A stretch of 64,000 nucleotides of DNA, from assembly GCA_963717475.1 (NCBI GenBank), contig OY970337.1, positions 2,356,001 to 2,420,000 of the forward strand, in the 5' to 3' direction. The notes below the pieces were generated by a model. The model was not told the origin of the DNA, searched no databases, and saw only the letters and a program-made list of their open reading frames with translations. The translations under genes were made by a program, and so were the position numbers. This document shows positions 8,049 to 15,743 of this stretch, in pieces (position 1 is the stretch's first letter; each line of letters starts with the position of its first letter). This stretch comes from AC-32 sp963717475. Its GTDB lineage: Bacteria > Actinomycetota > Thermoleophilia > Gaiellales > Gaiellaceae.

Positions 8049-10229
8049 CTACTTCACCTCCACCCGCCCGCCGAGCTCGCCCGCGTGCTGTTGGGCGATC
8101 CGCGCCACTCCGGCGCGCAGGTCGCGCGCGATCCGCGCGCGCAGCTCGAGCGACGTGCCGTTGTGGGAGACGGTGACCGTGTCGCCGGTGGCGATCTTCC
8201 GCTGGCTCGCGTCCTCGGGCGAGAGCTCGACCTCGGCCTCCGGTCGCTGGAAGTCGAGCTCCGGGACCCGTTCGACAGCCGGCCCGGAGAAGAGCGGCCG
8301 GTAGCGCACGAGGCGCAGGCCCTTGCCTGCGGGGGCCGGCGGCTCTTCGGGGACCTCGGCGACGGGCGCTTCGCTTCTGGTGCGGAGCTCGGCCTGCTCG
8401 CCGACCTCGCCGAACGGCAGGCCGTCGTAGATCCGCTCGGAGAGCTCGGCGAAGACCGCCGACGCGTACGGCGGGACCGCGACGTCGAAGCGCTCGGCGA
8501 GTTTCGAGATCCAGGCGAGCTCGTCCGGTGCGGGCGGGATCACCGCGCGGCGCAGGCGCTGCAGCCGGCCCTCGAGGTTGACGTAGGTGCCGTCGCGCTC
8601 GAGGTAGCTCGTGCCCGGCAGGACGAGGTCCGCCCAACCGATGACGAGGCTGCGGAACATGGAGATCGCCAGGACCCGCTCGGCGCGGTCGGCGAGCGCG
8701 CGCACGTTCGGATCGGCGGCCGCCTCGTCGCCGGAGACGACGAGCAGCGAGATCGGCTCGGGACTTGCGGCCTCCTCGTCGGAGGCTGCGGCCCAGGCGT
8801 CGGCGATTCCGCGGCCGTTCGGCGTCTTCGGCAGGTGGAAGGCACCCGAGCCGGGCTTGTCCGCGAAGCCGAGCTCGCGCGCGAGGGCCGCGCAGTGCGC
8901 GCCGCCCGCGCCTTCCTCGCTCGACCAGATCACGATCGCGCGCTCGCTCTCGCGGAGCGCGGCGCCAAGCTCGTCCTCGCTCCCCGCAAGCCGGCGGCAG
9001 GCCTCGAGCGCGTCACCCGCGTGCTCGATCCGCGCTCCCTTGCGTCGCGCGGCGCGAATCCAGAGATCGACGACCGGCGCGCGCTCGGCAACGGGCTCGT
9101 CGCCGAGGATCACGACGAGCTCGGCGTCGCGGATCGCCGAGAGCGGGAGCCGGTAGGCGTCGAGCGCGGGGCCGGTCTCCTCCGGCAGCACCGCCGAGTG
9201 GGCGCCGAGACCTGCGCGGAGCAGACGGCCGAGCGCGTAGGCCTGCTCGACGGTCTCGGAGCCGGAGAGCGCAGTCACGATCCGGCCGTTCGCCGCGCGC
9301 AGCATGCGCTCCGCCTCGTCGAGCGCGTCGTCCCAGGAGAGCTCCTCGAAGCCCCGCCGGCGGATCCGGCGGAGCGGGTCGGAGATCCGGTCGCGGGCGT
9401 ACAGGTGGGTGAAGGCGAAGCGGCCCTTGTCGCAGAGCCAGCCCTCGTCGACCTCGGGGTGGTTGCGCGAGAGGATGCGCTTGACCTTGCCCTCGCGCGT
9501 GGTCGCGTGGACGTTGCAGCCGACCGGGCAGAGGCCGCAGACGGTCGGCACGTTCTGGATCTCCCAGGGTCGCGCCTCGAAGCGGTACTGCGTCGACGTG
9601 AGCGCGCCGACCGGGCAGAGCTCGATCACGTTCCCGGAGAACGGCGCGCGGTACGCCTCGTCCTGGAAGGTCGCGATCAGCGACTGCGCGCCGCGGTTCA
9701 GCGCGACCAGCTGGCCGTCCTCGGCAACGTCCGACGAGAAGCGCGTGCAGCGGTAGCAGAGGATGCAGCGCTCGCGGTCGAGGGCGATCGTCGGCGAGAT
9801 CGGGATCGGCTTCTCGAAGGTCCGCTTCGGGAAGCTCATGCGCGTGTTCCCCGGGCCCCAGCGGAAGGTGAGGTCCTGGAGCGGGCATTCGCCGCCCTTG
9901 TCGCAGACCGGGCAGTCGAGCGGGTGGTTGACGAGGATGAACTCGAGCGTCGCCTCCTGCCCTTCGGCCGCCTTCTCGGAGGTCTGGGCCGTGTGGACGA
10001 CCATCCCGTCGGTGGCCGTCATGGTGCAGGCGGCCTGGAGCTTCGGCATGCCCTCGACCTCGCAGAGGCACATGCGGCAGGCCCCGATCGCCGGCCCGAG
10101 GCGCGGCTCGTAGCAGAAGACGGGGATCTCGATCCCCGCGTTGAGGGCCGCCTCGACGAGGCCGAGCCCGGCGGGCACCTGCAGCTCGCGCCCGTCGATC
10201 GTCACGGTGACGAGCTCGGGAGCGCTCAC
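8049..10229 (-). CDS. nuoG: NADH-quinone oxidoreductase subunit G
   Basis: 726 residues, the large iron-sulfur subunit. The N-terminal [2Fe-2S] ferredoxin domain has CYEP...GACRMCLCEVEG at about 35-55. The His/Cys-ligated [4Fe-4S] follows (HPLDCPVCDKGGECPLQDL near 100), then CILCYRCTRF near 150 and VCGLCPVGCNV near 225. The C-terminal two thirds is a degenerate molybdopterin-oxidoreductase domain. GTG at 10229 overlaps the nuoF stop by 4 nt and precedes APELVTVTIDG, the natural start of the ferredoxin fold. Confidence 0.95.
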   Translation of the reverse strand: MSAPELVTVTIDGRELQVPAGLGLVEAALNAGIEIPVFCYEPRLGPAIGACRMCLCEVEGMPKLQAACTMTATDGMVVHTAQTSEKAAEGQEATLEFILVNHPLDCPVCDKGGECPLQDLTFRWGPGNTRMSFPKRTFEKPIPISPTIALDRERCILCYRCTRFSSDVAEDGQLVALNRGAQSLIATFQDEAYRAPFSGNVIELCPVGALTSTQYRFEARPWEIQNVPTVCGLCPVGCNVHATTREGKVKRILSRNHPEVDEGWLCDKGRFAFTHLYARDRISDPLRRIRRRGFEELSWDDALDEAERMLRAANGRIVTALSGSETVEQAYALGRLLRAGLGAHSAVLPEETGPALDAYRLPLSAIRDAELVVILGDEPVAERAPVVDLWIRAARRKGARIEHAGDALEACRRLAGSEDELGAALRESERAIVIWSSEEGAGGAHCAALARELGFADKPGSGAFHLPKTPNGRGIADAWAAASDEEAASPEPISLLVVSGDEAAADPNVRALADRAERVLAISMFRSLVIGWADLVLPGTSYLERDGTYVNLEGRLQRLRRAVIPPAPDELAWISKLAERFDVAVPPYASAVFAELSERIYDGLPFGEVGEQAELRTRSEAPVAEVPEEPPAPAGKGLRLVRYRPLFSGPAVERVPELDFQRPEAEVELSPEDASQRKIATGDTVTVSHNGTSLELRARIARDLRAGVARIAQQHAGELGGRVEVK

Positions 10230-11545
10230 GCCGGAACCTCCGCGACCGGGCTGTGGGTGTGCTGGTCGACCGGGGCGAAGATGCCCTCGAGCGAGGATTC
10301 GCCGCCGAAGGGGCAGCGGCCCTCGTCGATGTGGCTCTGGAACTCCTCGCGGAACGCACGCGCGTACTCGAGCACCGGCCCAGCTGCGAAGTCGCCCAGC
10401 GCGCAGAGGCACTTGCCCAGCACGCGGTCGGCGACGGACAGGAGCAGGTCGAGCTCCGACTGCTCGGCGTGTCCGTCCTCGAGCTTCTGCAGGAGCTGCA
10501 CCATCCAGCGCGTCCCCTCGCGGCACGGCGTGCACTTCCCGCAGGACTCGTGCATGTAGAACTGCGTCGAGCGGAGCGCCATCTGCACCATGCAGGCGCG
10601 GTCGTCGATCACGATCACCGCCGCGGCGCCGAACTGCGAGCCGACCTCGGCGACCGAGTTGTAGTCCAGCGGCGTGTCGATCAGGTCGGGCGTCATCACC
10701 GTCGTCGACGAGCCGCCCGGGATGATCGCCTTCAGCTCGCGCCCGCCGGCGATCCCGCCGCCGAGGTCGTAGACGAGGTGCCGCAAGGTCGTCCCGAGCT
10801 CGAGCTCGTAGTTGCCCGGCCGCTCGACGTTTCCGGACAGAGAGAAGACGACGGTTCCCGGCGAGGTCTCCGGCCCGATCGCGGTGTACCAGGCCGCCCC
10901 GTGCTCGATGATCGGCGGCACCGTCGCGATCGTCTGGACGTTGTTGATCAGCGTCGGCGACCCGTAGAGCCCGCTCACCGCCGGGAAGGGCGGCCTCGAG
11001 CGCGGCTGCCCCCGCTTGCCTTCCAGGGACTCCAGCAGCGCCGACTCCTCGCCGCAGATGTAGGCGCCCGCGCCGCGGTGGAGGACGATCGTGACGTCGC
11101 CGAGCAGGCCCGACTCACGCACGTCGGCCAGCGCCGCGCGCATGACCTCGAACACGTCGAGGTACTCGCCGCGGAGGTAGATGAAGACGTTCTTCGACTC
11201 GATCCCGTGCGCCGTCACGAGGCAGCCCTCGATCAGCCGGTGCGGGTTGCGGAGCATGATCTCGCGGTCCTTGAACGTCCCGGGCTCCGACTCGTCCGCG
11301 TTGACGCAGAGGTAGGTCGGCTTGCCCGTGCCCTTCGCGAGGAAGCTCGCCTTGCGGCCCATCGGGAACCCGGCGCCGCCGCGGCCGCGCAGGTTCGACG
11401 CGATCAGCTCGTCGACGATCGCCTGCGGCTCCATCCCGCGCGCCTTCTCGAGCGCCTTGTAGCCCCCGACCGCCTGGTACTCGGAGAGCTTCGTCAGGTC
11501 GCGCTCGTCCGCGTGGGCGAGGGTGATCACGTCGACGTCAGCCAC
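10226..11545 (-). CDS. nuoF: NADH-quinone oxidoreductase subunit F (NADH/FMN site)
   Basis: 439 residues, flavoprotein that oxidises NADH. The FMN/NADH-binding glycine-rich motif LRGRGGAGFPMGRK lies near residue 55, with the conserved ESEPGTFKDRE and GAYICGEESALLESLEG segments following. The N3 [4Fe-4S] motif ESCGKCTPCREG is near 350. The GTG start overlaps the nuoE stop by 8 nt. Length agrees with bacterial NuoF. Confidence 0.96.
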   Translation of the reverse strand: MADVDVITLAHADERDLTKLSEYQAVGGYKALEKARGMEPQAIVDELIASNLRGRGGAGFPMGRKASFLAKGTGKPTYLCVNADESEPGTFKDREIMLRNPHRLIEGCLVTAHGIESKNVFIYLRGEYLDVFEVMRAALADVRESGLLGDVTIVLHRGAGAYICGEESALLESLEGKRGQPRSRPPFPAVSGLYGSPTLINNVQTIATVPPIIEHGAAWYTAIGPETSPGTVVFSLSGNVERPGNYELELGTTLRHLVYDLGGGIAGGRELKAIIPGGSSTTVMTPDLIDTPLDYNSVAEVGSQFGAAAVIVIDDRACMVQMALRSTQFYMHESCGKCTPCREGTRWMVQLLQKLEDGHAEQSELDLLLSVADRVLGKCLCALGDFAAGPVLEYARAFREEFQSHIDEGRCPFGGESSLEGIFAPVDQHTHSPVAEVPA

Positions 11546-11996
11546 CGCGCACCTCCTCGGCGATCGCGGGGACGTCGTCCGGCAGCACCGGCTCGCGGTA
11601 GCGCCCGTCGACGACGACCACCGGCGCGCGTCCGCAGCCGCCCGCGCACTCGATCGTGCGCAGGGTCACCGCGCCGTCCTCGGACGTCTCGCCCGGATGC
11701 ACGCCGAGCTCGCGCTCGAATGCCTCCACCACCTGCTGCGCGCCGACGAGAGCGCACGAGAGGTTCGTGCAGACCTCGACGATGTGCCGGCCGACGGGCT
11801 CGAGGTGGAGCATGTCGTAGAACGACGCGACCGCCTCGACCTGCGCCGGCGCCAGCTCCAACGCGTCGGCGACCTCGCGCAGCGCCTCGGGCGGCAGCCA
11901 GCCCTCGTGTGCGTCCTGTGCCATCCGCAGCGCGGGCAGGATCGCCGAGCGCCGGTCCGGGTACTCCGCCAGGACCGCATCCAGCTCGAGCGTCAG
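11538..11996 (-). CDS. nuoE: NADH-quinone oxidoreductase subunit E, probable CTG start
   Basis: 152 residues, thioredoxin-like [2Fe-2S] subunit. Cluster ligands are CTNLSCAL near residue 80 and ECAGGCGRAP near 120. The conserved N-terminus (LDAVLAEYPDRRSAILPALRMAQ) begins just inside the nuoD stop, and no ATG, GTG or TTG is available close by in frame. A CTG at 11996 overlaps the nuoD TGA as CTGA and has GGGGGAGG 7 nt upstream, so I place the start there. This would be an uncommon initiation codon, like that of nuoC in the same operon. Confidence 0.9.
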   Translation of the reverse strand: MTLELDAVLAEYPDRRSAILPALRMAQDAHEGWLPPEALREVADALELAPAQVEAVASFYDMLHLEPVGRHIVEVCTNLSCALVGAQQVVEAFERELGVHPGETSEDGAVTLRTIECAGGCGRAPVVVVDGRYREPVLPDDVPAIAEEVRGG

Positions 11997-13264
11997 CGGT
12001 CGACCTCCCCCATGACCGTGTCGAGCGAGCCGACGATCGCGATCATGTCCGCGACGAGCGCTTCCCTCATGCACGTCGCAGTCGCCTCCAGGGCCACGAA
12101 CGACGGCGCGCGGAACTTCACGCGCCACGGCCGAGGCCCGCCGTCCGAGACGACGTAGCAGCCGAGCTCTCCGCGGGGCGACTCGACGGTGACGTAGACC
12201 TCCCCCTCGGGCACGCGATAGCCCTCCGTGACGATCTTGAAGTGATGGATGAGCGATTCCATCGAGGTGTGCAGCTCCTCGCGCGGCGGCAGCACGACCT
12301 TGCGGTCGTCCGCGATCCACGGCCGGCCCTCCATCCCCTCGAGCCGGTCGAGGCACTGGGCGACGATGCGGGTCGACTCCCGCATCTCGTCCATGTGCAC
12401 CTTGTACCGGTCCCAGACGTCTCCGTTGAAGTACACGGGGACGTCGAAGTCGACCTGGTCGTAGGCGAGGTACGGCTCAGCGCGGCGCAGGTCCCACTCG
12501 ACGCCCGAGCCGCGCAGCACGGGCCCCGACTGGCCGAGCGCGAGCGCGTCCTCCGCCGACAGGAGCCCGATCCCCTTCGTCCGCTCGAGCCAGATCTCGT
12601 TCTGGTCGACGAGCCGCTCGTAGTCGTCGACCGCCTTGGGCATCCAGTCGACGAACTTGCGCGCCTCGGGGAAGAACCCGCGCGGAATGTCCTCCGCAAG
12701 CCCGCCCGCCTGGAAGTAGCGCGTGTGCATGCGCGTCCCGCAGACCATCTCGAACAGGTCGAGGATCGAGTCGCGCTCGCGAAAGCAGTACCAGAACATC
12801 GAGATCGCGCCGAGCTCCAGCGCGGCGGTCGCCAGCCAGACGAGATGCGAGTGGATGCGGTTCAGCTCGGCGAGGCACATCCGCATCCAGGTCGCCTTCT
12901 CGGGGACCTCGAGCTCGAGCAGCTTCTCGATCGCGAGGACGAAGACGAGCTCGTTGTTCTGGAAGGAGAGGTAGTCGATCCGCTCGGGGTAGGTGATCGC
13001 CTTCCACCACGTCTTGGCCTCCATGTTCTTCTCGAAGCCCGTGTGCAGGTAGCCGATGACCGCCTCGAGGCCGACGACGTCCTCGCCGTGCAGGTCGATG
13101 ATCAGGCGCAGGACGCCGTGGGTGGACGGGTGGTTCGGGCCGAAGTTGACCTGCAGCAGGTCCTCGGAGCTGCGCAGCTCCTCCGGGATCGTGAGCAGGG
13201 TCGGGGTCGGCGAGGGGATGCGCGACCCCTCGTAGATCCGCCGTTTCTCGGGCGCGACCGCCAC
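11993..13264 (-). CDS. nuoD: NADH-quinone oxidoreductase subunit D
   Basis: 423 residues, the 49-kDa-type subunit forming the quinone pocket with NuoB. Diagnostic stretches: NFGPNHPSTHGVLRL near 40, GYLHTGFEKNMEAKTW near 75, and ESPRGELGCYVVSDGG near 365. I choose GTG at 13264 (SD GGGGGA, 7 nt spacing) over ATG at 13285 or 13345, because the longer versions would translate the structured repeat upstream into a low-complexity, non-conserved leader. It is separated from nuoC by 164 nt, a break in an otherwise tightly packed operon. Confidence 0.93.
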   Translation of the reverse strand: MAVAPEKRRIYEGSRIPSPTPTLLTIPEELRSSEDLLQVNFGPNHPSTHGVLRLIIDLHGEDVVGLEAVIGYLHTGFEKNMEAKTWWKAITYPERIDYLSFQNNELVFVLAIEKLLELEVPEKATWMRMCLAELNRIHSHLVWLATAALELGAISMFWYCFRERDSILDLFEMVCGTRMHTRYFQAGGLAEDIPRGFFPEARKFVDWMPKAVDDYERLVDQNEIWLERTKGIGLLSAEDALALGQSGPVLRGSGVEWDLRRAEPYLAYDQVDFDVPVYFNGDVWDRYKVHMDEMRESTRIVAQCLDRLEGMEGRPWIADDRKVVLPPREELHTSMESLIHHFKIVTEGYRVPEGEVYVTVESPRGELGCYVVSDGGPRPWRVKFRAPSFVALEATATCMREALVADMIAIVGSLDTVMGEVDR

Positions 13265-13292
13265 TAGTGGTTCCCCCGGTGGCATAGGTGGA

Positions 13293-13401
13293 TGCCTGGG
13301 TCGCGAGCACCAAGCCAGGCAAGGACGCAGGGAGTCCCTGGGCATGACTGCCCAGGGGCGACTGAGGACGCGGCCTGGCGCAGCGTGATCGCGGGCCAGG
13401 C
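13293..13401 (-). repeat. 109-nt three-hairpin element, copy 1 (nuoC-nuoD junction)
   Basis: Read on the minus strand (the nuo mRNA strand): hairpin H1 with 7-bp arms at 13395-13401/13373-13379; linker GCGTCCTCAGTCG (13359-13371); hairpin H2, a perfect 9-bp stem CCCTGGGCA/TGCCCAGGG (13349-13357/13336-13344) with a 4-nt loop; linker CTCCCTGCGTCCTTGCCT (13317-13334); hairpin H3 with arms 13315-13321/13293-13299. It ends 28 nt before the nuoD start. A second copy with the same architecture, length and linkers lies at 52191-52299. H1 and H3 arms share sequence (GCCTGG/CCAGGC), so they could exchange partners. Function unknown. Confidence 0.75.
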
Positions 13402-13428
13402 GCCGCCGTATGTTGCTGGGGGAGCCAC

Positions 13429-13974
13429 TTACTCTTCTCCGGAGAAGCGCACCGGCTCGCCGCCGATCGGGTAGTCCTTGCGCAGCGGGTGGCCCTCCCA
13501 GTCGTCCTCCATCAGGATCCGCCGGAGGTTCGGGTGGCCCACGATCGGGATGCCCATCAGGTCCCAGGCCTCGCGCTCGTGCCAGTCGGCGGTCGGCCAG
13601 ATCTCCACGACGCTCGGGACCGGCTCGTCCTCGTCGAGCCAGGCCTGGACGCGGACACGGCCGCCGCCCGGCACGCGCAGAAGGTGGTAGTTCATCGCGA
13701 ACCGCTTCGGCTTTGGCTCGGGCAGCCTCGCCAGACCCTGCGAGCCGGGCCGGTTGAGGTCGCGGCCTCCGGCGTTCCCGATGTAGCCGGCGACGCCGTG
13801 CCCGCCCCAGCCGAGGTAGTCCGTCGCCGCGATGTCTGCGAGGAAGTTGAAGCCCTCGGCGTCGCGCAGGTGCGTGCAGACCTCGAGGAGCCGAGCCGGA
13901 TGATCGACCACCAGCGTCGTCTCGCCGTGAGCCTCGATCGTGGAGACGAGGCCGGGGACGCCCTCGTACGTCAG
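13429..13974 (-). CDS. nuoC: NADH-quinone oxidoreductase subunit C, probable CTG start
   Basis: 181 residues, 30-kDa-type subunit of the peripheral arm. The signature ERREAWDLMGI-type segment is seen as HEREAWDLMGIPIVGHPNLRRI near residue 135, followed by DWEGHPLRKDYP. The conserved frame runs back to the nuoB stop, where no ATG/GTG/TTG exists. CTG at 13974 overlaps the nuoB TGA as CTGA and has GGAG 7 nt upstream. The first alternative, GTG at about residue 23, would cut into the fold and lacks a comparable ribosome site. Confidence 0.9.
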   Translation of the reverse strand: MTYEGVPGLVSTIEAHGETTLVVDHPARLLEVCTHLRDAEGFNFLADIAATDYLGWGGHGVAGYIGNAGGRDLNRPGSQGLARLPEPKPKRFAMNYHLLRVPGGGRVRVQAWLDEDEPVPSVVEIWPTADWHEREAWDLMGIPIVGHPNLRRILMEDDWEGHPLRKDYPIGGEPVRFSGEE

Positions 13975-14537
13975 GACGCGACTCCGCGGATCTCGTACGC
14001 AGGCGGGACGCCCGCCTTGATCTTCTCCTGGAGTCGAACGATTCCCTCGACGAGCGCCTCGGGCCGAGGTGGGCAGCCGGGCACGTGGATGTCGACCGCG
14101 ACGATCTTGTCCACGCCCTGCAGCACCGAGTAGTTGTTGAACATCCCGCCCGAGCTCGCGCAGGCCCCCATCGCGATCACCCACTTCGGCTCGAGCATCT
14201 GGTCGTAGATCTGGCGCAGCGGCGCGGCCATCTTGTGCGCCACGCGGCCCGAGACGATCAGCAGGTCGGCCTGGCGCGGCGACGAGCGAAAGACCTCCGC
14301 CCCGAAGCGCGCGACGTCGTAGCGCGCGGAGACGATCGACATCATCTCGATCGCGCAGCACGCGAGCCCGAACGTGTCCGGCCAGATCGAGCTCCCCTGC
14401 GCCCAGGCGACGGCCTTCTCCACGGTCGACAGCCCGAGCTGCGACTCGAGGTCGCCGAGCTCGGTCTCGAAGACGCCCGGCCCCTTGCCCTGCCAGAGGA
14501 CGCGCTCGGACTTGAGCCCGTAGTCCCTCAGCGCCAT
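13971..14537 (-). CDS. nuoB: NADH-quinone oxidoreductase subunit B
   Basis: 188 residues, carries the terminal cluster N2 that reduces quinone. Ligands are visible: adjacent cysteines in FGLACCAIEMM near residue 55, a third in MGACASSGGMF near 120, and the fourth in VPGCPPRPEALVEGI near 150. The ATG at 14537 lies 10 nt inside nuoA; MALRDYGLKSERVLWQG is a normal N-terminus. The end overlaps nuoC by 4 nt through a CTGA junction. Confidence 0.96.
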   Translation of the reverse strand: MALRDYGLKSERVLWQGKGPGVFETELGDLESQLGLSTVEKAVAWAQGSSIWPDTFGLACCAIEMMSIVSARYDVARFGAEVFRSSPRQADLLIVSGRVAHKMAAPLRQIYDQMLEPKWVIAMGACASSGGMFNNYSVLQGVDKIVAVDIHVPGCPPRPEALVEGIVRLQEKIKAGVPPAYEIRGVAS

Positions 14538-14890
14538 TCGAGCGCCCCCTTCCGCCAGATGTAGATGTAGGCGACCCCGAGGATCACCAGGAAGAACAGG
14601 AACTCGACGAAGCCGAACCACGCGAGGCTGTGGAGGATCACGGCCAGCGGATAGAGGAAGACGATCTCGATGTCGAAGACGATGAAGAGCATCGCCGTCA
14701 GGTAGAAGCTGATCGTGAAGCGGCTCTGGTGCGGCGGGCCCGTCGACACGCCGGACTCGAACGGGATCGTGCGGGCGCGCGTGCGCCGCTGAGGCCGCGT
14801 CGCGAAGACGAAGGACATCGCGACCATCGAAGCGGGAATCGCGAGCGCGAACAGTGCGTAGATGAGGAAGGCCAACCAGCTGTTGAGCAC
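14528..14890 (-). CDS. nuoA: NADH-quinone oxidoreductase subunit A
   Basis: 120 residues, three membrane helices, first gene of the nuo operon. The conserved loop FESGVSTGPPHQSRFTISFY near residue 47 and FDIEIVFLYPLA near 75 identify NuoA. GTG at 14890 has GGAGG 6 nt upstream. A TAGCGT -10-like box about 27 nt upstream suggests that the operon promoter lies in 14891-15037, divergent from the A-type Fe-S carrier gene. Confidence 0.95.
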   Translation of the reverse strand: MLNSWLAFLIYALFALAIPASMVAMSFVFATRPQRRTRARTIPFESGVSTGPPHQSRFTISFYLTAMLFIVFDIEIVFLYPLAVILHSLAWFGFVEFLFFLVILGVAYIYIWRKGALEWR

Positions 14891-14917
14891 CTGCGTCCTC
14901 CGCCTCGACAGGGGCGG

Positions 14918-14923
14918 ACGCTA
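14918..14923 (-). promoter_or_regulatory. Candidate -10 box of the nuo operon
   Basis: TAGCGT on the minus strand, followed by about 20 nt of leader carrying GGAGG before the nuoA GTG. No convincing -35 hexamer is visible 16-18 nt upstream. The same intergenic region holds the divergent promoter of the Fe-S carrier gene. Confidence 0.4.
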
Positions 14924-15010
14924 GCAAAGCCCGGGCACTCACGAGCGAGGAGGAAAACGGCTCAACCAAGCGTGAGACAGCTGTTACAAGCTCGCCCTCC
15001 AGGAGGGGGA

Positions 15011-15039
15011 TTCGGATGGTCGGAGCACGTTGCTACGAT
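15011..15039 (+). promoter_or_regulatory. Candidate leaderless promoter of the Fe-S carrier gene
   Basis: TTCGGA (15011-15016), a 17-nt spacer and TACGAT (15034-15039). Transcription would begin at or next to the ATG at 15047, giving a leaderless mRNA. No ribosome site stands at a proper distance from either ATG (15038 or 15047), which fits this reading. Confidence 0.5.
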
Positions 15040-15046
15040 GCGCTGG

Positions 15047-15445
15047 ATGGCGACCGTCGAGCCCACCACGCTGATCTCGCTGACCGAGTCTGCCGCGGGC
15101 AAGATCAAGGACCTGATGGCCGAGGAGCCGGCGGGCGAGGCCGAGGTCCTGCGCATCGCCGTGCAGGGCGGCGGCTGCTCGGGATTCCAGTACGCGCTCG
15201 GCTTCGACCGTGGACCCCAGGACGGGGACCACGAGCTCGCGAGCCAGGGCATCTCCGTCGTCGTCGACCCATTCAGCGCCCCATACATCGCAGGCACCGA
15301 GATCGACTGGGTCGAAGGCCTGCAGGCGGGCTTCGCGATCAACAACCCGAACGTCTCCGCCTCGTGCGGCTGCGGTCACTCCTTCCAGGTGGAAGAGGGC
15401 GCCGACCCCGGCGACGCGCCCGGCTGCGGCTCTGGCTGCGGCTAG
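15047..15445 (+). CDS. A-type iron-sulfur carrier protein (ErpA/HesB family)
   Basis: 132 residues. Accepts and hands on Fe-S clusters to apo-proteins. The three conserved cysteines are present: one in GGGCSGFQYALGF near residue 45, two in SCGCGHSF near 112. The C-terminus adds a short Gly/Cys tail (GCGSGCG) with two extra cysteines. ATG at 15047 is favoured over 15038 because it lies 7 nt after a TACGAT -10 box. Its position divergent from the Fe-S-rich complex I operon makes a role in maturing those subunits plausible, though this is inference. Confidence 0.88.
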   Translation: MATVEPTTLISLTESAAGKIKDLMAEEPAGEAEVLRIAVQGGGCSGFQYALGFDRGPQDGDHELASQGISVVVDPFSAPYIAGTEIDWVEGLQAGFAINNPNVSASCGCGHSFQVEEGADPGDAPGCGSGCG

Positions 15446-15464
15446 TAGTAGCCCGGCGGCGGAA

Positions 15465-15647
15465 TCAGGGTCCGGGCCGCTCCGAATCTGACTCGAAGTC
15501 CATTGGGGTCCCCGTCGGGCCTATGGACTTCCCATCGACCAGGCGATGGGTCAAGCCGTCCATGGCGTGCTCGCGTGCCTCCTCTTCTTCACCCGTGAGC
15601 CTGTGTCGCGGCCGCAGGAACCGAAGCAACGAACTCAGCCTGACCAC
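15465..15647 (-). CDS. Possible small protein, 60 residues
   Basis: This is the only plausible coding content in the 298 nt between the Fe-S carrier and the reductase. The GTG at 15647 begins a 60-residue frame with a basic/hydrophobic N-terminus (VVRLSSLLRFLRPRHRL) followed by an acidic stretch (TGEEEEAREHAMDG) and a polar tail. A CATACT box 7 nt upstream resembles the leaderless -10 boxes of neighbouring genes. No family was recognised, and the frame could be chance in high-GC DNA. Confidence 0.3.
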   Translation of the reverse strand: MVRLSSLLRFLRPRHRLTGEEEEAREHAMDGLTHRLVDGKSIGPTGTPMDFESDSERPGP

Positions 15648-15743
15648 GGTTTGGAGTATGCCCGACCCCTCCTCCCCGCTGTGTGCACGCAGGAACCAGT
15701 CGGCCCGTCTGTGCCTCGCGACGCCCCCGTTAGCATTGGCGCC

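Noticed and set aside
13264..13345. ATG codons at 13285 and 13345 as the nuoD start
   Set aside because: Both would translate part of the structured repeat into a non-conserved leader. GTG 13264 has the ribosome site and the conserved start.
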